Of a stretch of DNA of 64,000 nt, positions 59,195 to 64,000 are shown piece by piece. This DNA comes from Viscum album (taxonomy: Eukaryota; Streptophyta; Magnoliopsida; Santalales; Viscaceae), in contig OY728152.1 of assembly GCA_963277665.1 (NCBI GenBank), positions 1,188,244,357 to 1,188,308,356 on the forward strand, given 5' to 3'. The notes under the pieces were generated by a model. That model did no database searches. It saw nothing but the letters and a program-made list of their open reading frames with translations, and was not told the DNA's origin. Position 1 is the stretch's first letter; each line of letters starts with the position of its first letter. A program made the position numbers and the translations under genes.

Positions 59195-60888
59195 TCACTG
59201 TATAAAAAGACTCGGGTGATTCTTCATCATAAGTTCCGTAGGTTCCCACGTTGCCTCTTCCATCTTATGGTTTCTCCATATAACTTTTACCAGACGAGTC
59301 GTCCAATTTCTCAGCACTTGTTCTCTTGTATCAAGAATCCTGACGGGCTCTTCGTAATAAGAGAGATAGGGTTCTAGTTCTAATTCCTCATAGGTGAGTA
59401 CATGCGTTGGGTCAGGCATGAATTTTCTCAACAGTGATATGTGGAACACATCATGAACTTTGGAGAGACTTGGTGGAATTTCCAAACGGTAAGCTACAGC
59501 CCCAATTCGTTCTAGAATTTCAAAAGGTCCAATGTACATAGGACTCAATTTACCCTTCTTACCGAAAAGTATAACTCCCTTCCATGGATATACCTTCAAG
59601 AAAACATGATCTCCTATATGAAATTTCAAATCCTTCTTTCGGTTATCAACATATCTCTTCTGCCTACTTTTGAGCTTCTTTAATGTGGTTTTGGATTACC
59701 TTCACCTTTTCCATCATTACCTCCACCATTTCTGGGCCTACAAGTTTTCTTTCACCAATTTCATCCCAACAGGTTGGTGTGCGACATCTCTTTCTGTATA
59801 ATGCTTAATATGGTGCCATATAAATACTTGAATGGAAGCTATTATTATAGGAAAATTCTACAAGAGGTAAATATTGATCCCACATACCCTGAAAGTCAAG
59901 TGAGCATGATCTTAACATGTCTTCTAAGGTTTGAATAGTTCATTCTGATTGTCCATCTGCTTGAGGGTGGTAAGCAGTGCTCAAAGGAAGTTCAATATCC
60001 AAGGCCTTCTAAAGACTTTTCAAGAATCTTGATGTATAACGGGGATCACGATCCGAGATAATCGATACGGGTACTCCATGAAGTCTCAAAACATCATTAA
60101 TATATAGTCTTGCTAGACGTTCAAGTGATAGATCTTCTCTTATAACAAGAAAGTGTGATGACTTGGTAAGACGATCAATAATGACCCATATTGCGTCATT
60201 CCTTCTAGGAGTCTTTGGTAGTCCCATGACAAAGTCCATCATGATATTATCTCATTTCCACTCTGGCATGGGAAGAGGTTGCAATACTCCTCTAGGCTGT
60301 TGCCTTCCAGCTTTCACTTGTTTAAAAATCATACATCTTGACACAAAATCGGCAATCTCCCTTTTTATGTTGTCCCACCACAAATGTTCCTTCAAATATC
60401 TATACATTTTGGTGCTCTCAGGGTGTATAGAGAAATTGGAACTATGAGCATCATCCAACAATTCTATTTTTAGACCAGGTATATCGAGAACACAAAGTCT
60501 CTTCCCAAACTTCAAAATTCCATCTTCATACACAAAGTCACTCAATTTTCCATCATTCACAGATTTAATCTTCCTTTGTAACCCTCCATCACTGGTCTGA
60601 GAACTCTTTATCCTTTCTAGTAAAGATGGTTTGGCAACCATTTTAAAAAAGCATTGATATTTCACCTTCCACAGTGATTCCCATATCCATATTTACTAGA
60701 TCCATGTATATAGAATCCTTTTCAACTCTCATCTGGTTCAAAACTCCATGATCCTTTTTACTCATAGCATCTTCCACCTTATTTTCCTTCCCTGGGTGGT
60801 AGTGTATCATGCAATCATAATCCTTGAGTAGTTCAAGCCATCTCCTTTTCCTCATTTTGAGTTCTTTTTGTGAGAAAATATACTTCAA
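59195..60888 (-). pseudogene. pol: RNase H end and integrase of element G (broken)
   Basis: The end of RNase H lies at 60888-60760 ([28 protein letters not shown]). A frame change in a T-run near 60650 follows, then the integrase zinc-binding part (HSSNFSIHP, with the second Cys of the last pair changed in CMIFKQ). The catalytic core has [16 protein letters not shown] and YHPQADGQSE, so all three acidic residues are present. Stops at 60252-60254, 60009-60011 and 59940-59942 sit where TGG, CAG and CGA would be expected. The C-terminal part, after another frame change, is open from 59629 to 59195 and has the GPY/F-type GPFEILERIGAVAYRLEIP and HDVFHISLL. The protein inserts the DNA copy into the genome; this copy cannot make it whole. 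Confidence 0.88.
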
Positions 60889-61239
60889 ACTCTTGTGATC
60901 AGTATAAATCTCACATTTTTCACCATAGAGGTAGTGTCTCCATATCGTTAAGGTAATGATTATAGGAGCTAAATCGAGATCATGAGTAGGATAGTTTTTC
61001 TCATTAGTTTTTAGCTGTCATGATGCATAGGAAATAACCCTATCATTCTGCATAAGGACACAACCAAGTCCTTTCATTGATGCATCACTGTAAATAAAAA
61101 ACCCATAATTCCCCGATGGTAGATTCAATATTGGAGAATTGACTAATATTCACTTCAGTTCTTCAAAAAACTCTTCACACTCTTTTTTTCAGACAAATTT
61201 AACCCATTTACGTGTGAGCTTCATTAGTGGGTTATCCAA
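60889..61239 (-). pseudogene. pol: RNase H domain of element G, with stops
   Basis: This joins the reverse transcriptase to the tether region in the same frame. Recognisable pieces match element E's RNase H (Ser/Asp and Leu-Lys-Gly phrase near 61085-61060, [19 protein letters not shown] near 60930-60880). Several stops interrupt it. Confidence 0.65.
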
Positions 61240-61920
61240 TCAGGCAAAATTCTGGAGAAAACGTCGATAATATCCTACCAAACCAAAAAAACTGCGTACC
61301 TCAGTTATACTCATCGGTGCTGGCCATTCATGGATTGCCTTGGTCTTAGAAGGATCAATGGAAATTCCATCCTTAGAGACAATATGGCCAAGAAAAGAAA
61401 TCTCCTGAAGCCAGAATTCACACTTGCTAAACATCCCATAAAATTCATGTCTTCTAAGAGTCTTCAGGATATTGCACAAGTGATTTTCATGATCTTCATT
61501 ACTTTTGGAGTATACCAAGATATCATCAATAAATACCACCACAAAATCATCAAGATATTCCTTGAAAACTCTATTCATTAGATCCATGAATACAGAGGGT
61601 GCATTATTCAATCCAAAAGGCATTACTGTATACTCGTAATTCCCGTACCTTGTTCGAAATGATGTCTTTAGAATGTCTTCCTTCTTCACACATAAATGAT
61701 GGTATCCAGATTGAAGGTCAATCTTTGAAAAGTACTGATCTCCATGCAGTTGGTCAAATAAATCATCAATGCGAGGTAGGGGATACTTGTTCTTTATTGT
61801 TATAGCCTTGATCTCCCTGTAGTCATTGCACAACCTCATAGATCCATCTTTATTCTTAACAAAAAGGATAGGGGATCCCCATGAAGAAACACTAGGGTGA
61901 ATAAATCCCTTATTACTCAA
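61240..61920 (-). CDS. pol: Reverse transcriptase of element G (intact 226-codon stretch)
   Basis: This is the longest intact retroelement domain in the window. It covers nearly the whole reverse transcriptase fold: [20 protein letters not shown], then [34 protein letters not shown] with the first catalytic Asp, [18 protein letters not shown], and [13 protein letters not shown] with the catalytic Asp pair. It ends with [16 protein letters not shown]. The enzyme copies the element RNA into DNA in the cytoplasmic particle. The Met shown as first is not a true start: the domain is part of a polyprotein and the frame continues upstream, where one stop (61927-61929) separates it from the protease part. 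All catalytic residues are present. Confidence 0.9.
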   Translation of the reverse strand: MSNKGFIHPSVSSWGSPILFVKNKDGSMRLCNDYREIKAITIKNKYPLPRIDDLFDQLHGDQYFSKIDLQSGYHHLCVKKEDILKTSFRTRYGNYEYTVMPFGLNNAPSVFMDLMNRVFKEYLDDFVVVFIDDILVYSKSNEDHENHLCNILKTLRRHEFYGMFSKCEFWLQEISFLGHIVSKDGISIDPSKTKAIHEWPAPMSITEVRSFFGLVGYYRRFLQNFA

Positions 61921-62697
61921 TTACTCTAGTTGTTTCTTTAGTTCAACTAATTCCACAGTGGCCATTCTATAAGGGGTCTTCGATATAGGCCTTGATCCAG
62001 GAATTAAATCAATGGAAAACTCAACTTCTCGTTCTGGAGGATGTCCAGGTAAATCTTCCAGAAACACATCTACATATTCTCTTACAATAGGTACATCCTC
62101 TATTTGAACATTCCTTTCCTAGCCCTCAGTGATTTCATTCTATTCCTCCCCAATAATTGAATTTAGTTGAGCTACTGGGGGTGGATCTAAATAAGAATTA
62201 AGTGGTGACGATTTTGCTCTAAAGATAAGGTGTTCCTTATCATCATCATCAAAAATTGTAACCTCCTTCTTCTTAAAATAAATCTTTGCATCATAGTCCG
62301 AAAGCCAATACATACCAAGGATTATATCAAACTCAATAATAGGCATGAAAATGAGATTAGCGGATAAAGAACATTTATGTGATCTAATGGGGACTGATTC
62401 ACAAATATTTGTTGCAATGATACATCCCTTAGGAGTTTTGACTGACAATTCTCTTGTTAAGTCAAATTGGAAATATCTAATTTTCTTAGCAAACAGGGAA
62501 GATATGAAACAATGCGATGATCTCGAATCAAATAATGAATTTTCTAAACTTGATGAAACCATTAAATTACCTACCACCATGTCTTTAGGAGCTTCAACCT
62601 CAGTAGTAGTGATAACATAAGCTTGGCCTTGATCCCTTGGCCTTTTCTGAGGTAAGTTTCTCTGATGCATAGGACATTCATTTGCATAATGACCCAT
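61921..62697 (-). pseudogene. pol: Nucleocapsid end, protease and RT linker of element G
   Basis: Open from 62697 to 62140, in the same frame as the reverse transcriptase. It begins in the last zinc knuckle (GHYANECP), then a basic linker (KRPRDQGQ), then the aspartic protease. The active-site phrase reads LFDSRSSHCFISSLF, so the Gly after Asp-Ser has become Arg, which should abolish activity. The flap phrase EFDIILGMYWLSDYD is nearly normal. After a stop at 62140 the linker continues ([20 protein letters not shown]) to the stop at 61927-61929. The protease would cut the polyprotein during particle maturation. Confidence 0.85.
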
Positions 62698-63662
62698 TTC
62701 CCTAAAATTATATCATTCAACATTGATAGCCTCTTTCATTCCCTTGCTATCACGATCCTGGTGACCTTTTCACCAAACTTGTAACAGACTCCCATTCCCT
62801 TCAAGAAAGTACCGAGGTGTTTCTTCCCAAATTTACTACAGGACTGATATTCAACTTTTCCCTTCTTCCCCTTATTTACATTTCCGGATTGATCATAATA
62901 TCTCTTCTTCTCTTTCTTTTCTTTAAAGTCATAAGACTTAGAGAATTCCTTTTCCATCTTGATAGCACACGAGACAATATCTTCGTACGACGAGAAGGTT
63001 TGTGAGACTAATTCTCAACTGAGAAATGGTTTTAACCCATCAAATAAATGATCAATCTTACTTCTTAGGTTATGTATATAATCTGCAGCATGCCTTCCTA
63101 GACTTGTAAAGATATCCTCATACTTCGTGACATTCTCATCCTCCTTCTGCCGCAGACTTAGAAATTACCTTTCCATATCTGCTCGATGGTCATGTGGAAA
63201 GTATTTTTCTAAGAAAATTTCCTTAAACTCCTTCCATTCCATACTTGATACTTATTCATCTTCCTTTGTGTTTTGAATCAGCGACCACCATTGATCGGCA
63301 TCTCCAGTGAGGCGATAAACATCCATGACAACTTTCTCCCTTTCGCTACTCCCCAAGACATGGAATACTTTCCCTAAGGATTTTATCCATTGCTCAGCAA
63401 CTAATGGATTTGTACCCCCATTAAATGTTGGCTGTTTTTGCCTCATGAAACGATCTAACATTGATCCTCCACATTGCGGATCAGGGTGCTCCATACGAGT
63501 AAGGTTATTATTAATAACCTGAGTGAGTTGTCCCAGTATGGTGATAAGCTGATCAGCACCAGTTTTATCACCAGCTCCACTATAATTATCTTGGGCAGGA
63601 GGGTAATCCCTACATGGAGTGCATGCATTAATACAGTTTCCATTCCTTCCACTAGGTTCCAT
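62698..63662 (-). pseudogene. gag: gag of element G (stops and one frame change)
   Basis: This starts at the ATG 63662 (MEPSGRNGNC). Residues 1-136 are open to a stop at 63252. They include TFNGGTNPLVAEQWIKSLGK and ADQWWSLIQN, the capsid signature of plant Ty3/gypsy Gag. The frame goes on with WKEFKEIFLEKYFP, two or more stops, and is open again at 62957-62736 with a basic part and decayed knuckles (CSKFGKKHLGTFLKG, CYKFGEK). A frame change near 62720 leads to the last knuckle in the next frame. The order of knuckles matches element B's 177-residue protein. Gag forms the particle shell and binds RNA. Confidence 0.85.
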
Positions 63663-64000
63663 TTCTAAACAATGTCATAAACTAGATTAATTTATGAATC
63701 AAAATACATAATAACAAACTTGAAAAACACTTAACATAAATTGAACTATTTATGGATATAATCCATAATCATTAAAATGTTTTCTTTGAGGAAGTATATA
63801 CTTATAAACCCTTTATAATGTTTTTTTAATGGAAATGATAATTATCCTAAGAATACCCCCCTGGAGTGTCGTAACCAAGAGTGCAGCAAGGCCCATTGTC
63901 GTGCACCAGTTCCCGTTCGAGTCTAGCACAAATCGGTGTTTTCGGGTTTTACCCCTAGGTACATCTGTGCCAGAGATGCCTCTACCTACTCGTATCCAGA
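63663..64000 (-). other. Leader of element G, partly conserved with element E
   Basis: No coding sequence. The part at 63850-64000 aligns, on the minus strand, with 23055-23190 of element E (CACAGATGTACCTAGGGGTA, then AAAACCC and AAAACACCG). The primer site and 5' LTR are beyond the window. Confidence 0.7.

Larger units (their letters stand above)
55595..64000 (-). mobile_element. Element G: Ty3/gypsy element inserted in F's LTR (runs off the window)
   Basis: Read on the minus strand: leader, gag (from 63662), protease, reverse transcriptase, RNase H, integrase (to 59195), polypurine tract (59165-59149) and a complete 3' LTR (59148-55595). The 5' LTR and primer site lie beyond 64000. This is the best-preserved element with pol in the window: the reverse transcriptase is intact over 226 codons and the breaks elsewhere are mostly single stops or frame changes. 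Its LTR shares long blocks with element B. Its polyprotein is of the same family as element E. Confidence 0.9.

Noticed and set aside
1..64000. CRISPR array, bacterial operon or phage system
   Set aside because: There are no regularly spaced identical repeats with unique spacers and no bacterial gene layout. Every strong signal is of plant LTR retrotransposons.

Overview
This window looks like nuclear DNA from a large, repeat-rich plant genome. It is AT-rich, has no recognisable host gene, and is made almost wholly of nested LTR retrotransposons of the Ty3/gypsy type. The primer-binding sites resemble the 3' end of plant initiator tRNA-Met (TGGTATCAGAG and variants). The pol order is protease, reverse transcriptase, RNase H, integrase, and several LTRs are 2 to 4 kb long. 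The species cannot be named from the sequence.

I call the elements A to G, left to right. A (about 1-700 and 10948-11413) is part of an LTR split by B. B (701-10942, minus strand) is structurally complete: ATTAG target duplication on both sides, two nearly identical 4.03 kb LTRs, primer site, polypurine tract, and one 177-residue nucleocapsid-like zinc-knuckle ORF but no pol. 11414-12226 is unassigned.

12227-39450 is a triple nest. C (plus) has a 3.9 kb LTR and a non-coding interior. D (minus, 16956-38076) lies inside C's interior and has 3.6 kb LTRs and a decayed gag-pol. E (plus, 20038-30748) lies inside D's left LTR and has both LTRs and a recognisable, heavily mutated gag-pol. C's 3' LTR breaks off near 39450. 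39451-47386 is an AT-rich stretch with short decayed tandem repeats and no assigned origin.

47387-55594 is F (minus): a 2.1 kb LTR with internal repeats, a decayed gag-pol with a preserved protease motif, and the first 61 bases of its second LTR. That LTR is interrupted by G (minus, 55595 to the window end), which has a complete 3.55 kb LTR, the best-preserved reverse transcriptase in the window, and gag.

The most interesting relationship is between B and G. Their LTRs share long blocks and their nucleocapsid regions align, so B reads as a non-autonomous element that may borrow the enzymes of a G-type partner. A palindrome-bearing block recurs in LTRs of B, C, E and G, which are otherwise dissimilar. 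No rRNA, functional tRNA gene, CRISPR array or ordinary protein-coding gene was found.
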